DNA of 51,558 bases from NORP181 sp047623555 (GTDB lineage: Bacteria; Pseudomonadota; Alphaproteobacteria; Rhodobacterales; Rhodobacteraceae). The stretch covers positions 1 through 51,558 of the forward strand of contig JBLHMP010000017.1 in NCBI GenBank assembly GCA_047623555.1, given 5' to 3'. Below are positions 51,514-51,558 of this stretch, piece after piece. The translations under genes and the position numbers were made by a program. The notes under the pieces are model-generated. The model did no database searches. It was not told the DNA's origin and saw nothing but the letters and a program-made list of their open reading frames with translations. Each line of letters opens with the position of its first letter. Position 1 is the first letter of the stretch.

Positions 51514-51540
51514 CTGGCACCTTATATATGCCGGTCAGTG
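51508..51540 (+). terminator. Stem-loop after the YeeE gene
   Basis: CACTGACTGGCA (51508-51519) and TGCCGGTCAGTG (51529-51540) pair over 12 bp with one G-U pair and a nine-base AT-rich loop. The YeeE stop codon lies within the first arm. No U tract follows in the 18 bases that remain in the window. Confidence 0.5.
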
Positions 51541-51558
51541 GCGGCGGCTGGATCGTGA

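Noticed and set aside
1..51558. tRNA, rRNA, insertion sequence or phage genes
   Set aside because: No intergenic stretch is long enough or shows tRNA-like arms, and no transposase, integrase or terminal repeats were found.

Overview
The window reads as chromosomal DNA of an alphaproteobacterium of the order Rhodobacterales (Roseobacter/Rhodobacter group). This rests on the 14-gene complex I (nuo) operon interrupted by small lineage-specific genes, on its trailing birA-coaX-rnj genes, on a complete leucine-degradation (liu) cluster, and on moderately high GC with tight ATGA/TAATG gene overlaps. No rRNA, tRNA, CRISPR array, insertion sequence, phage gene or replication origin was seen.

Layout. 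(1) 33-21050, minus strand: one long run nuoA-B-C-[57 aa]-[35 aa]-D-[123 aa]-E-[74 aa]-F-[110 aa]-[137 aa]-G-[128 aa]-H-I-[135 aa]-J-[176 aa]-K-L-M-N-birA-coaX-rnj. Nine genes between the nuo genes are not core complex I subunits. Three look like lipoproteins and a fourth has a signal peptide, so four exported proteins are embedded in the operon of a membrane enzyme. Two of the nine are very small membrane proteins that overlap their neighbours by one base. (2) 21344-22708: a MATE-type efflux protein. (3) 22975-30882, minus strand: leucine/isovalerate catabolism, transcribed ivd, a frameshifted low-GC membrane gene, mccB, a nitronate-monooxygenase-like flavoprotein, mccA, HMG-CoA lyase, methylglutaconyl-CoA hydratase. 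A good promoter and a TGAAC-GCTT-GTTCA operator precede ivd. (4) 31020-39919: a DegT-type aminotransferase, an MmgE/PrpD protein, phosphoglycolate phosphatase, the coupled pair glmU-glmS (UDP-GlcNAc synthesis), an internally deleted PPOX-family flavoprotein, an AlkD-like DNA glycosylase and moaA. (5) 40014-49376: two tandem M20D amidohydrolases, an ArgE-like deacetylase and a double ABC ATPase on the minus strand, divergent from a peptide-type binding protein and two permeases on the plus strand. Together they form an import-and-hydrolyse module for peptides or N-acylated amino acids. (6) 49410-51540: a decayed MetE-like methyltransferase pseudogene and a YeeE/YedE membrane protein.

How the parts connect. 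Ivd and the 3-methylcrotonyl-CoA carboxylase pathway convert isovaleryl-CoA to acetyl-CoA and acetoacetate and pass electrons to the quinone pool, while complex I oxidises the NADH. The biotin ligase at the end of the nuo run would biotinylate MccA among other carboxylases.

Three loci show damage: the gene at 29217-29722 (one-base slip in a T run), the PPOX gene at 37581-38024 (in-frame internal loss) and the methyltransferase at 49410-50201 (several frameshifts and deletions). The regulatory DNA most worth attention is the pair of perfect 15-bp palindromes spaced 21 bp apart in the divergent ABC-transporter promoter (45536-45571), the liu operator at 30902-30915, and the stem-loop directly before the TTG start of nuoA.

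No intergenic stretch exceeds 300 bases. The longest, 21051-21343, 22709-22974 and 45391-45654, are described in the feature list.
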